Shown piece by piece: positions 35,300-44,907 of a stretch of 64,000 nt of DNA. Source of the DNA: Larsenimonas rhizosphaerae. GTDB lineage: Bacteria; Pseudomonadota; Gammaproteobacteria; Pseudomonadales; Halomonadaceae. The notes below the pieces were generated by a model. The model searched no databases. It saw only the letters and a list, made by a program, of their open reading frames with translations, and was not told the DNA's origin. The translations under genes and the position numbers were made by a program. The stretch covers positions 1,265,366 to 1,329,365 of the forward strand of contig NZ_JAMLJK010000001.1 in assembly GCF_023700005.1 (NCBI RefSeq). The letters run 5' to 3'. Each line of letters opens with the position of its first letter. The first letter of the stretch is position 1.

Positions 35300-36118
35300 A
35301 TGAAACAGATAGCTTCCGACGCTACCGAGCAGGTCAGTGTGATCGACAATCCATGGGCGTCCCTTCGTCAGTATACGGATGCCAGGATCGGGCTTGGTCG
35401 GGCGGGTAGCAGCCAGCCGACTCGGCCCCACCTGGCATTCCAGCTTGCGCATGCTCAGGCGCGTGACGCCGTGCATCTGGCGCTTGATACCGAGAAGATG
35501 ACGCAGGAGCTGGCGGAGTTTGGCGATGTGATTCACGTCTCCAGCCAGGCGACCGATCGAGCTACCTACCTGTGCCGGCCGGATCTTGGTCGCCGGCTGG
35601 ATGCCGAAAGCACCGAGCGCCTCGAGCAGTGGGCCGCCTCGGGGGCGCCGCCCTGCCTTTCTCTGGTTGTTGCCGACGGCCTGTCGGCACGGGCCATTCA
35701 TGAAAATGTTCGGGCATTTCTGAATATCTTTGTCCCGATGGCCCGGGATGAAGGGTGGTCATTGGGGCCGATTGTACTGGCTGAACAGGCGAGGGTGGCG
35801 CTGGGTGACCCGGTAGGGGAGCTTCTGGGCGCCGAAGTGGAAGTCATGCTGATCGGTGAGCGGCCCGGGCTCAGTTCGCCGGATAGCCTGGGCATTTATT
35901 TCACCTATCATCCTCATTCCGGTTGCCGCGACAGCGAACGCAACTGCATTTCAAATGTGCGTCGCGCCGGGCAGGGCTATGAAGAGGCCGCACGGCTTCT
36001 GCATTATCTCATCCGTGAAGCGAAGGCGCTCGGCGCCTCCGGTGTCGCGCTCAAGGATAATTCCGATACGTCCTCCGAGCTCGGCAATGGCCGGGACGGT
36101 AATTTTCTTCTCTCCTGA
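35300..36118 (+). CDS. eutC: Ethanolamine ammonia-lyase small subunit
   Basis: Second subunit of EutBC, contributing to the cobalamin site. The 272-residue protein has the family run TDARIGLGRAGSSQPT, LAFQLAHAQARDAVH, VVADGLSARAIHEN, MLIGERPGLSSPDSLG and TYHPHSGCRDSERNCISNVR. No eutA reactivase, permease or shell-protein gene lies next to it in this window. Ends before a hairpin and the motA promoter. Confidence 0.95.
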   Translation: MKQIASDATEQVSVIDNPWASLRQYTDARIGLGRAGSSQPTRPHLAFQLAHAQARDAVHLALDTEKMTQELAEFGDVIHVSSQATDRATYLCRPDLGRRLDAESTERLEQWAASGAPPCLSLVVADGLSARAIHENVRAFLNIFVPMARDEGWSLGPIVLAEQARVALGDPVGELLGAEVEVMLIGERPGLSSPDSLGIYFTYHPHSGCRDSERNCISNVRRAGQGYEEAARLLHYLIREAKALGASGVALKDNSDTSSELGNGRDGNFLLS

Positions 36119-36124
36119 TGTCTT

Positions 36125-36148
36125 GCCGTCGCACTCATGCGCGACGGC
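36125..36148 (+). terminator. Hairpin after eutC
   Basis: GCCGTCGC, 8-base loop, GCGACGGC, without a T run. It may end the eutBC transcript. Confidence 0.42.
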
Positions 36149-36165
36149 ACCCGCCGCCATCTGGT

Positions 36166-36192
36166 TCAAGGTTTTATCCCTGCCGCCGTAGT
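36166..36192 (+). promoter_or_regulatory. Candidate FliA (sigma-28) promoter for motA
   Basis: TCAAGGTT (36166-36173), 11-base spacer, GCCGTAGT (36185-36192), versus TAAAGTTT and GCCGATAA. The invariant GCCG and spacing fit; the tail does not. Confidence 0.45.
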
Positions 36193-36226
36193 AGAAACGT
36201 AGATAACTACTTGGTAGGGGAAAGCC

Positions 36227-37096
36227 GTGCTCATCGTCATTGGTTACATTGCCATCATCGCGTGTGTGTTTGGTGGTTATCTCATGGTTGGCGGCCACCT
36301 TGGTGCGTTATGGCAGCCAGCGGAGATCATCATCATTGTCGGTGCCGGGATTGGTGCCTTCGTGGCGTCCAATAGTGGCCACGGCATCAAGGCGACCATT
36401 CGCATTTTGCCGAAACTCATGAAAAGCAGTCACTACAACAAGGAAATGTTTCTGGACCTGATGGCCCTGCTCTATCTGGTGCTGGCCAAGGGGCGGCAAG
36501 AGGGAATGATGGCGCTGGAGAAGGACATCGACGCGCCGGAAGAGAGTCAGATTTTTGCCCAGTACCCAAAACTTGTAGCAGACCCATTGCTGATGGAGTT
36601 TCTGACCGATTACCTGCGCCTCATGATCAGCGGAAATATGGATCCGTTTGAAATCGAATCGCTGATGGATCACGAAATCGAGACCTTTCAGCATGAGGCC
36701 GAGTTGCCGGCCCACAGCATTTCTGCTGTCGGTGACGGGTTGCCTGCCTTTGGTATCGTCGCTGCGGTCATGGGGGTTGTGCATACCCTGGGCGTGCAAG
36801 GGCTGGCGCCTGAACAGATCGGGCCACTGATTGCAAATGCGATGGTTGGTACCTTTCTGGGTATTTTGCTGGCTTATGGCTTTGTGACGCCGCTTGCCAA
36901 CAAGGTCAAGCATCACGTTGATGAGATGGTGAAGATGCTTCAGTGCATCAAGGTGACACTGCTGGCCAACCTTAACGGGTACGCACCGCCTCTGGCTGTC
37001 GAATTCGGGCGCAAGGCACTGTTTGCTTCAGAGCGGCCGTCATTCAACGAGCTCGAGGAGCATGTTCGTACCGTCAAGTCGAAGCCGGCAGGCTAA
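36227..37096 (+). CDS. motA: Flagellar motor stator protein MotA
   Basis: Proton-channel stator subunit. The 289-residue protein has four membrane segments (about 2-20, 30-50, 170-190, 200-222), the cytoplasmic loop with charged residues (MALEKDIDAPEES, Arg and Glu that contact FliG), and the PAFGIVAAVMGVVHTLG motif with the channel-lining Pro. The GTG start at 36227 follows TAGGGGAAAG. Followed by motB after 9 bases. Confidence 0.97.
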   Translation: MLIVIGYIAIIACVFGGYLMVGGHLGALWQPAEIIIIVGAGIGAFVASNSGHGIKATIRILPKLMKSSHYNKEMFLDLMALLYLVLAKGRQEGMMALEKDIDAPEESQIFAQYPKLVADPLLMEFLTDYLRLMISGNMDPFEIESLMDHEIETFQHEAELPAHSISAVGDGLPAFGIVAAVMGVVHTLGVQGLAPEQIGPLIANAMVGTFLGILLAYGFVTPLANKVKHHVDEMVKMLQCIKVTLLANLNGYAPPLAVEFGRKALFASERPSFNELEEHVRTVKSKPAG

Positions 37097-37105
37097 GGGG
37101 ACGCC

Positions 37106-38005
37106 ATGAACCACAACGCGCGGCGGCCCATTGTCATAAGACGCAAGAAAAAGTCTGATCACGGTGCTCATGGCAGCTGGAAGATAGCCTATGCCGACTT
37201 CATGACCGCCATGATGGCTTTCTTTCTGGTCATGTGGTTGCTCTCCGGTTCGAGCGAGGCTGAACTTGAGGCTATTAGTGAATACTTCAATACGCCCCTG
37301 AAGGTGGCCATGTTCGGCGGGGACAAGAACTCCGCCAGCAACAGCGCCATACCCGGGGGAGGTGATGACGTGACTCATCAGGAAGGTGAGGTCAAGAAAG
37401 TTGTCATCACGCCGCATGCCTACAAACTCGATGATGCCCAGTTGCGCCAGCTGAAAATGCGCCTGGACAGCCTGATTCAGCAGGACCCGGCACTTCGCGC
37501 GCTGCAGGAGCAGCTCAGGATCGAAATGACGCCGGAAGGGCTGCGCATTCAGATCATCGATGACAAGCAGCGACCCATGTTCCGAATCGGCAGTGCCGCC
37601 ATTGTGCCTCAGATGCGTACCGTACTGCGCACGATCGCGCCGGTGCTCAATGAACTACCGAATCACCTCACGATTTCAGGCCATACGGATGACCTGCCGT
37701 ATTCCGCCGGCGATGCATCCTACGGAAACTGGGAGCTCTCCAGTGACAGGGCCAATGCGGCACGTCGGGAGCTGGTCATTGGCGGGCTGGATAATGAAAA
37801 ACTGCTTCGCGTCATTGGCCTTGCCGCCACCATGAGTCTGGACCCTGATGTGCCCGATGCGCCCATCAATCGCCGCATCAGCATCCTGGTACTCAACCAG
37901 GAAGCCAACCGCCGAATGATGGAAGAGCGTGATGAGGCAATGGGTATTCCTGTTTATGAAAGTCCATTGATTTCTCCTAAAGAAGACAGCGTCATTGAAC
38001 GTTAA
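37106..38005 (+). CDS. motB: Flagellar motor stator protein MotB
   Basis: Peptidoglycan-anchored stator subunit. The 299-residue protein has a basic N-terminus (IRRKKKSDHG), one membrane helix with the proton-binding Asp (AYADFMTAMM, D31), a periplasmic plug and linker, and an OmpA-like domain (LTISGHTDDLPY, NWELSSDRANAARREL) that grips the cell wall. MotAB spacing shows one transcript. Confidence 0.97.
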   Translation: MNHNARRPIVIRRKKKSDHGAHGSWKIAYADFMTAMMAFFLVMWLLSGSSEAELEAISEYFNTPLKVAMFGGDKNSASNSAIPGGGDDVTHQEGEVKKVVITPHAYKLDDAQLRQLKMRLDSLIQQDPALRALQEQLRIEMTPEGLRIQIIDDKQRPMFRIGSAAIVPQMRTVLRTIAPVLNELPNHLTISGHTDDLPYSAGDASYGNWELSSDRANAARRELVIGGLDNEKLLRVIGLAATMSLDPDVPDAPINRRISILVLNQEANRRMMEERDEAMGIPVYESPLISPKEDSVIER

Positions 38006-38080
38006 TAACAGTAATACGGTGATGAAGCGGATTGGTTCTCCGTCCATCCTTATCCATGGTTTCAATGAAAAGTACACGCT

Positions 38081-38446
38081 ATGAACTCGATACTTCTGGC
38101 AGACGATTCAACACTCATTCGCAAGATCATGGTGGCTGCGCTCGAGGGTGAAGGGTGGCATGTAGTCAGCGCTGTAGATGGGCAGGACGCGCTTGAAAAG
38201 GCAAAGGCCGGTGAGCGCTTTGATCTGGTTATTACGGATTGGCACATGCCCCGTATGGACGGAGACAAGCTGATTGCCGAACTGCGCGCCATGCCCGAGT
38301 TTGATGCCACGCCCATTCTGGTGTTGACCTCGGAGTCTCAGGACCATTTCAAGCAGGTTGCTCGTGATGTCGGTGCCAATGGCTGGCTGTCAAAGCCATT
38401 TGATCCGGACAGTCTGGTCGAGCTTGCTGCTCAATTGATGAGCTGA
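38081..38446 (+). CDS. Single-domain CheY-like response regulator
   Basis: A 121-residue receiver domain only: LLADDSTLIRKI (acidic pair), phospho-acceptor Asp in ITDWHMPRMDG, the Thr of VLTSES and the Lys of SKPFD. It is distinct from the CheY at 46021 in sequence and lies between motB and cheA. It may act as a phosphate sink or a second output of CheA (inference). Confidence 0.9.
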   Translation: MNSILLADDSTLIRKIMVAALEGEGWHVVSAVDGQDALEKAKAGERFDLVITDWHMPRMDGDKLIAELRAMPEFDATPILVLTSESQDHFKQVARDVGANGWLSKPFDPDSLVELAAQLMS

Positions 38447-38495
38447 TGGTTGCAGGCCTGCAGCCCCTTTACTCTCAGGTGCCGAGAATACACTT

Positions 38496-40541
38496 ATGAG
38501 CATGGACATCACCGAATTTTATCAAACCTTCTTCGAAGAAGCTGAAGAGCTTCTCAACGAGATGGAGCACCTGTTGCTTGAGCTTGATCTGGATGATCCG
38601 GATAACGAGCAGCTGAATGCCATTTTTCGCGCAGCGCACTCCATCAAGGGAGGAGCAGGAACCTTCGGTTTTATCGTGTTGCAGGAAACCACACATATTT
38701 TCGAAAACCTGCTTGATCGTGCCCGCCATCATGAGCTGATCCTTGATCGCGAAATCATCGATATCTTCTTGGAAACAAAAGATATGCTTACCGACCAGTT
38801 AAATGCCTACCGCAACCAGGAAGAGCCCGACCCGGAAGCCTTTGAGCGTATTTGTACCACCCTCAAGCGCATTGCCGAGGAAAAGACCGATGCTGGAAGC
38901 CCTGCACCGGTAGCATCTGCACCTGTCGAGGCACCTGTGGCAGCGGGGGCGGGCATACGGCTTCTCGAGATCGTGCTGTCCAAGCTCGACGAGGATGAGT
39001 GTGCCACCCTGACCGAAGAAATTGCCTTGTTTGGTACAGTCAAACACAGTGAATATGCTGACAACACCCTGAAGATCAGTCTCGAGTCCAGTGAACCTGC
39101 TGACGATATCGAAGCGGTACTGTGCTTTGTGCTTGACGCCTCCCAGATCGCTATTCAGGAAGCCGCTGGTGGGGCGGAGGCTCCGGTAGCAGCGGCAGCT
39201 GCGGAAAGCATGAAAGCCGAAACACAAGCCGTGGCGGAAGAAGCACCTGCCGCCGAGCCAAAGGGTGCGGACAGCAAGGCGAGTCAGGCACCGGCTTCCA
39301 AGGCACCAGCCAAGAAGCCGGGCAAGGCGCAAAGCAGTGATGCATCCCTGCGTGTTTCAACGGAGAAGGTCGACCAGATCATCAACCTGGTAGGCGAGCT
39401 CGTGATTACCCAGTCCATGCTGGAGCAGACAACCCAGGGGCTTGATCCTGTCGTCAACGGTCAGCTTCTTACCGGCATGAGTCAGCTTCAGCGCAACGCA
39501 CGTGATTTGCAGGAAGCGGTCATGTCCATTCGCATGATGCAAATGGATTACGTCTTCAACCGCTTCCCCAGGCTGGTTCGTGACCTGGCCAGCAAGCTGG
39601 GCAAGGAGATCGAACTTGTTACCGTCGGCAAGTCGACCGAACTCGACAAGGGGCTGATCGAGCGAATCATTGACCCTTTGACGCACCTGGTGCGAAACAG
39701 TATTGACCACGGAATCGAGCTGCCCGAAAAGCGTGAGGCGGCCGGCAAGAACCGGCTGGGCAAGCTGACGCTGTCTGCCCAGCATCAGGGGGGCAATATA
39801 CTTATTGAAGTATCAGATGATGGTGCGGGACTGAATCGGGATCGTATCCTGGCCAAGGCCAAATCTTCCGGCATCCCCATCTCGGATAACATCAGTGATG
39901 ATGAGGTGTGGCAGCTTATCTTTGCTCCGGGCTTCTCGACTGCCGAGCAGGTAACGGATGTTTCCGGTCGTGGGGTCGGCATGGATGTGGTCAAGCGTAA
40001 CATTCAGCAGATGGGCGGCTATGTCGAGATTCTTTCCCAGTATGGCAAGGGCTCTACAACGCGCATTGTGCTGCCGCTGACGCTGGCCATTCTGGATGGC
40101 ATGTCCGTCAAGGTCGGTGAGGAAGTGTTCATTCTACCGCTGGGCGCCATCATGGAGTCCATTCAGATCAAGCACGAAGATATCAATCGTGTTGCCGGTC
40201 AGGAACAGGTGATTCATGTGCGAGGTGAATACCTCTCACTGGTTGAGCTGCACAAGGTGTTCAACGTGCCTGATGCCCAGACGGACGTGACGCAGGGCAT
40301 CGTAATGATCGTGCAGAGCGATGGCCGACACTTTGCGCTGCTGGTGGATCAGCTGATCGGTCAGCACCAGGTCGTGGTCAAGAACCTGGAAACCAATTAC
40401 CGGAAAATACCGGGGGTATCTGCGGCCACCATTATGGGGGATGGCAGTGTGGCATTGATTCTGGATGTTCCTGCACTTCAGCGTGTCAGCAGGGATCGCC
40501 GGGGCAGCGAACCAGCGCGGGCACAGGCGGCGGTTCACTAA
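38496..40541 (+). CDS. cheA: Chemotaxis histidine kinase CheA
   Basis: Receptor-coupled kinase passing phosphate to CheY and CheB. The 681-residue protein has P1 with phospho-His H48 (RAAHSIKGGAGTFGF), a P2 domain at about 155-225 (DDIEAVLCFVLDASQIAI, close to the enteric form), an Ala/Pro-rich linker, the P3 dimerisation helices (VDQIINLVGELVITQ), the P4 ATPase (NSIDHGIELP, VSDDGAGLN, SGRGVGMDV) and a P5 CheW-like domain. All domains are present. Confidence 0.98.
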   Translation: MSMDITEFYQTFFEEAEELLNEMEHLLLELDLDDPDNEQLNAIFRAAHSIKGGAGTFGFIVLQETTHIFENLLDRARHHELILDREIIDIFLETKDMLTDQLNAYRNQEEPDPEAFERICTTLKRIAEEKTDAGSPAPVASAPVEAPVAAGAGIRLLEIVLSKLDEDECATLTEEIALFGTVKHSEYADNTLKISLESSEPADDIEAVLCFVLDASQIAIQEAAGGAEAPVAAAAAESMKAETQAVAEEAPAAEPKGADSKASQAPASKAPAKKPGKAQSSDASLRVSTEKVDQIINLVGELVITQSMLEQTTQGLDPVVNGQLLTGMSQLQRNARDLQEAVMSIRMMQMDYVFNRFPRLVRDLASKLGKEIELVTVGKSTELDKGLIERIIDPLTHLVRNSIDHGIELPEKREAAGKNRLGKLTLSAQHQGGNILIEVSDDGAGLNRDRILAKAKSSGIPISDNISDDEVWQLIFAPGFSTAEQVTDVSGRGVGMDVVKRNIQQMGGYVEILSQYGKGSTTRIVLPLTLAILDGMSVKVGEEVFILPLGAIMESIQIKHEDINRVAGQEQVIHVRGEYLSLVELHKVFNVPDAQTDVTQGIVMIVQSDGRHFALLVDQLIGQHQVVVKNLETNYRKIPGVSAATIMGDGSVALILDVPALQRVSRDRRGSEPARAQAAVH

Positions 40542-40559
40542 GTTCAACGGGGAAGGCTC

Positions 40560-41048
40560 ATGGAAAAAATCATGTCTGATCAACATCATGAAGTAAAGGG
40601 CAACGAGTTTCTGGTATTTCGCATCGGTGATGAGGAGTACGGGATAGACATCCTTAAAGTGCAGGAAATTCGCGGGTACGACGGTGTTACCCGGATCGCC
40701 AACGCACCTGAGTTCATCAAGGGCGTTACCAACCTGCGTGGCGTTATTGTTCCCATACTGGACTTGCGCATCAAGTTTTCGGTAGGAGAGGTGCTGTACA
40801 ACCAGCAAACGGTTGTCATCGTATTGAATATCGCCGACCGCGTCGTGGGTGTGGTCGTTGATGGCGTGTCGGATGTACTTACATTGTCTCCTGAACAGAT
40901 CAGGGATGCCCCGGATTTCGGCACGGCACTGTCTTCCGAGTACATCATGGGGCTGGGCAGCATTGAAGAGCGCATGCTGATCCTGATGGATATCGAAAAA
41001 ATGATGAGTAGTTCGGAGATGGCGTTGATGGATGAAGTCGCCGCCTGA
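40560..41048 (+). CDS. cheW: Chemotaxis coupling protein CheW
   Basis: Scaffold linking receptors to CheA. The 162-residue protein has the double beta-barrel with [44 protein letters not shown] and [10 protein letters not shown]. The ATG at 40560 follows GGGGAAGG; an internal ATG at 40572 is possible. Ends 25 bases before a strong terminator, so motAB-cheA-cheW forms its own unit. Confidence 0.97.
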   Translation: MEKIMSDQHHEVKGNEFLVFRIGDEEYGIDILKVQEIRGYDGVTRIANAPEFIKGVTNLRGVIVPILDLRIKFSVGEVLYNQQTVVIVLNIADRVVGVVVDGVSDVLTLSPEQIRDAPDFGTALSSEYIMGLGSIEERMLILMDIEKMMSSSEMALMDEVAA

Positions 41049-41073
41049 ATCTGGACCCGTTACGTGCTTTTAG

Positions 41074-41098
41074 AGGCCGCCATGTGCGGCCTTTTTTT
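41074..41098 (+). terminator. Terminator after cheW
   Basis: AGGCCGC, CATGT loop, GCGGCCT and a run of seven T. Confidence 0.93.
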
Positions 41099-41187
41099 AT
41101 ATCAAGAAAATCGCAGCTTCGTCGTTAAACAGTGCAGTCTTTATATATAAAAAAAATAATTCAATCAAACATGTATGAGTAATTAAA

Positions 41188-43308
41188 ATGGATGATGATC
41201 GAGCTGCGGCGGGGCAGGAATATACTCTGGAATCCGATGACTATCTGATTTCCAAGACGGATGCGCAGGGCAATATTACCTTTGCCAACCCTGCGTTCAT
41301 ACGCGTCAGTGGGTTTACCAAGGAAGAGTTGCTGGGAGCGCCACATAATCTGGTTCGGCACCCTGACATGCCAAAGGCGGCCTTCGCCAATCTATGGAGC
41401 ACCCTCAAGGAGGGACGTACCTGGCGAGGTTTTGTCAAGAACAGGCGCAAGGATGGCCGCTATTACTGGGTCAATGCCACTGTCTCGCCGATCCTGATCG
41501 AAGGGCGCCTGGCAGGCTATGCCTCGGTGCGTGTCAGGATCAGCGACAGTGACAAGGCCCTTGCGATCAGCACCTACGCTGCTCTCAAACAGGGCAAGGT
41601 GCGTGGCATCTATCTGAAGGATGGTGAAATACGCAGACGTGGGATGTCACGGATCATCCAGCGCTTTACAAGGCCATCCATTGCCATGCGGCTGGGGCAG
41701 GTTGTCGCCGTGTCACTGCTCGCGACCACCAGTGTCGGTCTGATTGGCTATCAGAGTATTTCAGAGCTGAACCATTCCAATCAGATGCTGTATGACGAAG
41801 GGGCATCCGGGATTGCTGAACTTCAGCAGCTGGATCAGATGGTATCCAGTCAAATGCTTGAACTTTCGTCTGCCGCCAAGGCACTGGGGAGCGCAGATCC
41901 TGAAAGGGTGGCTGACAGGGCGGAAGAAAAAAACGCTGCCATTCAGCAGGCATGGGAGCGGTTCAAGGCAGACCATGATGGTGAAAAAGTGTCACAGGTG
42001 ACGCAATCGCTTGAGGCATTAATGGCGCAGGGGCTTGTGCCGCTGGCTGCAGCCTTTCGAGATAATGACATAGTCGAGGCGTATGAGCTGACTAAAAACG
42101 ACGCATTGAACCGCTTCGACATACCCTTCCACAAAAGCGTCAACGAATTGATAGGACGTCAGGTAGAAGCCGCGTCGCAACTGAATCAACTCGCGCGTGA
42201 GCACTTCCAGCAGGCGATCTGGCTGATCGGGTTCTCCATCGTGATCAGCGGCATGGTCATCATTGGGGCTGTCTGGTGGTTGCGGCGCTGGCTGCTTACA
42301 CCGCTCAATGAAGCGCTTGCCCTGACAGAGCAGATTGGACTGGGCAACCTGACAGTCGATATGGATGCGACAGGGCGTGATGAACTCAGTCAGCTCAAGC
42401 AGGCGCTCGGCCGCATGCGCAAGGGGCTGGTAGGTATTCTTCATGATGTGCATCACAGCAGTGACGTCATTGCCCCGGTAGCGCGTGAAATTTCCGAAGC
42501 CAATCATGACTTTTCTGCGCGTACCGAACAGCAGGCGGCTTCACTTGAAGAGACATCTTCCGGTATGGAGGAGATGATGGCGACCGTTCAGCAGAATACC
42601 GAAAATGCCGACCATGCCAGCAAGCTTGCCGAGACGTCCAGTGTGCTGGTGGACCAGGGAGCAAGCGAAGTCGGTGACGTGGTGCGAACCATGGAGGACA
42701 TCAACGAGAGCTCCCAGAGGATCGCCGATATCATCGGGATCATCGACTCCATTGCCTTTCAAACCAATCTGCTGGCACTCAACGCCTCGGTGGAGGCCGC
42801 ACGGGCCGGTGAGCAGGGGCGCGGGTTTGCTGTGGTGGCCGGCGAGGTGCGTAATCTCGCCAGCCGTAGTGCCAGTGCCGCTCAGGATATCAAGGCGCTG
42901 ATAGAAACCTCTGATGATCGCGTTAAAACCGGTACGGCGCTGGTGAAGAAGGCCGGTCACACCATGGAAGGCATTACGTCCTCCATTCGGCAGGTGACGC
43001 AACTGATTCATGAAATTTCCGATGCCTCCAAAGAGCAGCGTGATGGCATAGACCAGATCCGTCAGGCCGTGGTTTCGCTTGACCATACCACGCAGCAGAA
43101 TGCGGCCATGGCCGAAGAAACACTGGCGTCCTCCGTGTCGATGACAGGCCAGGTCGACGAACTTAATTACGCCATGTCCATTTTCCATATCAAAGGTTTT
43201 CAATCTACGCCGATAACTACCTCACAAAAGGGCAATTCCCGTTCATCTAATGCCGGAACGTCGAAAGTGCCCGTTGCGAAATACGGAGAAGCTACCGTAT
43301 CGCACTAA
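41188..43308 (+). CDS. Methyl-accepting chemotaxis protein with Aer-type PAS domain
   Basis: A 706-residue receptor. Residues about 10-125 form a cytoplasmic PAS domain close to E. coli Aer (PHNLVRHPDMPKAAF and VKNRRKDGRYYWV). TM1 lies at about 171-190 and TM2 at about 343-366, with about 150 helical periplasmic residues between, unlike Aer, which has only a hairpin anchor. A HAMP domain (367-420) and a signalling domain with the tip EAARAGEQGRGFAVVAGEVR (about 535-560) follow. The C-terminus lacks an NWETF-type peptide. It is the only receptor in the window and sits after cheW, the place of tar/tap in E. coli. Confidence 0.94.
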   Translation: MDDDRAAAGQEYTLESDDYLISKTDAQGNITFANPAFIRVSGFTKEELLGAPHNLVRHPDMPKAAFANLWSTLKEGRTWRGFVKNRRKDGRYYWVNATVSPILIEGRLAGYASVRVRISDSDKALAISTYAALKQGKVRGIYLKDGEIRRRGMSRIIQRFTRPSIAMRLGQVVAVSLLATTSVGLIGYQSISELNHSNQMLYDEGASGIAELQQLDQMVSSQMLELSSAAKALGSADPERVADRAEEKNAAIQQAWERFKADHDGEKVSQVTQSLEALMAQGLVPLAAAFRDNDIVEAYELTKNDALNRFDIPFHKSVNELIGRQVEAASQLNQLAREHFQQAIWLIGFSIVISGMVIIGAVWWLRRWLLTPLNEALALTEQIGLGNLTVDMDATGRDELSQLKQALGRMRKGLVGILHDVHHSSDVIAPVAREISEANHDFSARTEQQAASLEETSSGMEEMMATVQQNTENADHASKLAETSSVLVDQGASEVGDVVRTMEDINESSQRIADIIGIIDSIAFQTNLLALNASVEAARAGEQGRGFAVVAGEVRNLASRSASAAQDIKALIETSDDRVKTGTALVKKAGHTMEGITSSIRQVTQLIHEISDASKEQRDGIDQIRQAVVSLDHTTQQNAAMAEETLASSVSMTGQVDELNYAMSIFHIKGFQSTPITTSQKGNSRSSNAGTSKVPVAKYGEATVSH

Positions 43309-43317
43309 AACAAGTCC

Positions 43318-43341
43318 GTGATCACGCCTGGATCACTTTTT
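43318..43341 (+). terminator. Hairpin between the receptor gene and cheR
   Basis: GTGATC, 7-base loop, GATCAC and five T residues. Short stem, so perhaps only partial termination. Confidence 0.58.
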
Positions 43342-43378
43342 GATTCAAGGTATGGCATCGAATAGGGGTGAGGCTATC

Positions 43379-44224
43379 GTGCAAGCAATCAAGGAAAGCA
43401 GGGATCTGGTGTTGACTGACGCCGATTTCGAGCGCGTCAGAAAGCTTATCTACGCACGCGCCGGCATTGCGCTGGCCGAGCACAAGCGAGAAATGGTGTA
43501 CAGCCGTCTCGCCAAACGGTTGCGGTCCTATGGCATGCAGCGGTTTGTCGATTATCTGGCGATGCTCGAAGCCGATGAAAACAACGATGAGTGGGAGCAC
43601 TTTACCAATGCGCTTACCACCAACCTGACCTCCTTTTTTCGAGAGTCGCATCACTTTCCGTTGCTGGCCGAGCATGCACGAAAAGCCAACGGCGGCAAAT
43701 TCAAGGTCTGGTGCAGCGCAGCCTCGACCGGTGAAGAGCCTTACTCCATTGCGATGACGCTGAGAGAGGCCATGGGCAGCGGCAATGCGGCCAGCCTGCT
43801 GGCTACGGATATCGATACCAGTGCTCTGGCAAAGGCTCGAGCCGGCGTTTATGCCGACAACCAGGTCAGCAAGATATCTGATGAACAGCTCAAGCGTTTT
43901 TTCCAGAAAGGCAAGGGCGCTCGAGCCGGGATGGTGCGGGCGCAGGATAATCTTCGCAGCATGATTACGTTTGAGCAGCTCAATCTTCTGGCGCCGCGCT
44001 GGGATATTGAAGGGCCTTTCGATGTGATTTTCTGTCGTAATGTCATGATTTATTTCGACAAGCCAACGCAAGCCAGGATTCTTGAACGCTTTGCAACGTA
44101 CTTGAAACCGGATGGACTGCTGTTTGCCGGCCATTCGGAAAACTTCAGCTATATCACCAAGGTGTTCAAGCTGCGAGGGCATACCGTTTACGAACTGGCT
44201 CAACAGGGCAGGGCATCGGCATGA
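43379..44224 (+). CDS. cheR: Chemotaxis protein methyltransferase CheR
   Basis: SAM-dependent methylation of receptor glutamates. The 281-residue protein has the N-terminal helical domain (YSRLAKRLR), NLTSFFRE and the SAM-binding WCSAASTGEEPYSIAM, then FCRNVMIYFD. The GTG at 43379 follows GGGGTGAGG with 5-base spacing; an ATG at 43352 would add nine residues but has no proper ribosome binding site. Overlaps cheD by ATGA. Confidence 0.95.
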   Translation: MQAIKESRDLVLTDADFERVRKLIYARAGIALAEHKREMVYSRLAKRLRSYGMQRFVDYLAMLEADENNDEWEHFTNALTTNLTSFFRESHHFPLLAEHARKANGGKFKVWCSAASTGEEPYSIAMTLREAMGSGNAASLLATDIDTSALAKARAGVYADNQVSKISDEQLKRFFQKGKGARAGMVRAQDNLRSMITFEQLNLLAPRWDIEGPFDVIFCRNVMIYFDKPTQARILERFATYLKPDGLLFAGHSENFSYITKVFKLRGHTVYELAQQGRASA

Positions 44225-44907
44225 CGCAATCCAGTCGCGAACGCAGCAGCCAGGCATCGGATATAGAGTGTCTGGCGACGCATCACTATTTTGATCGTGA
44301 ATTCAACGTCAAGGCAATCAAGCTGTTGCCCAACGAGTATTACGTCAGTAACGAGGATATGTTGCTGACCACGGTACTTGGATCCTGTATTGCAGCCTGT
44401 ATCCGTGATCCGGTAGTCGGGGTGGGGGGCATGAACCACTTCATGCTGCCTGATGAAAGTGGCCCCTCGGTGCAGACCGGCTCTGCCTCCATGCGATACG
44501 GCGCATATGCCATGGAAGTTTTGATTAATGCCCTGCTGATGGCAGGGGCCAAACGCGAGCGACTGGAAGCCAAGGTATTTGGTGGCGCAACCGTACTGGC
44601 GGACATGAGCGTATCCCGGATCGGTGAACGAAACTCTGAATTCATTCTTCGTTATCTGGAGCTTGAACGGATTCGCGTGCTGGCTCAGGACCTCAAGGAC
44701 AAGTTTCCACGACGTGTCAATTACCTTCCGCACAGTGGCCAGGTCATGGTGAGACGTCTGAAATCGAGTGATTCCAAATTGCAGAGTCGCGAGAGTTCTC
44801 TGGCCAGGAACCTGGCAAAATCCGGGAAGGAAAAGGCACCAGCCATCGAGCTTTTTGACAGCTTGAGTCAAATCAGAAGCAACAGAGCAAAAGGGGTACG
44901 GTCTTGA
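44221..44907 (+). CDS. cheD: Receptor glutamine deamidase CheD
   Basis: Deamidates receptor glutamines so that they can be methylated. The 228-residue protein shows the catalytic Cys in [12 protein letters not shown], the His in GGMNHFMLP, and the GGATVLADM segment, giving the Cys-His-Thr arrangement of the family. Coupled to cheR and cheB by overlapping start and stop codons. E. coli lacks this gene. Confidence 0.96.
   Translation: MTQSSRERSSQASDIECLATHHYFDREFNVKAIKLLPNEYYVSNEDMLLTTVLGSCIAACIRDPVVGVGGMNHFMLPDESGPSVQTGSASMRYGAYAMEVLINALLMAGAKRERLEAKVFGGATVLADMSVSRIGERNSEFILRYLELERIRVLAQDLKDKFPRRVNYLPHSGQVMVRRLKSSDSKLQSRESSLARNLAKSGKEKAPAIELFDSLSQIRSNRAKGVRS

Noticed and set aside
38462-38488. 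GCCGAGAA before cheA as a FliA -10
   Set aside because: No acceptable -35 at 11 bases, and it lies only 7 bases before the ATG.
43322-44257. 311-codon minus-strand frame
   Set aside because: It is antisense to cheR, which has clear family motifs.
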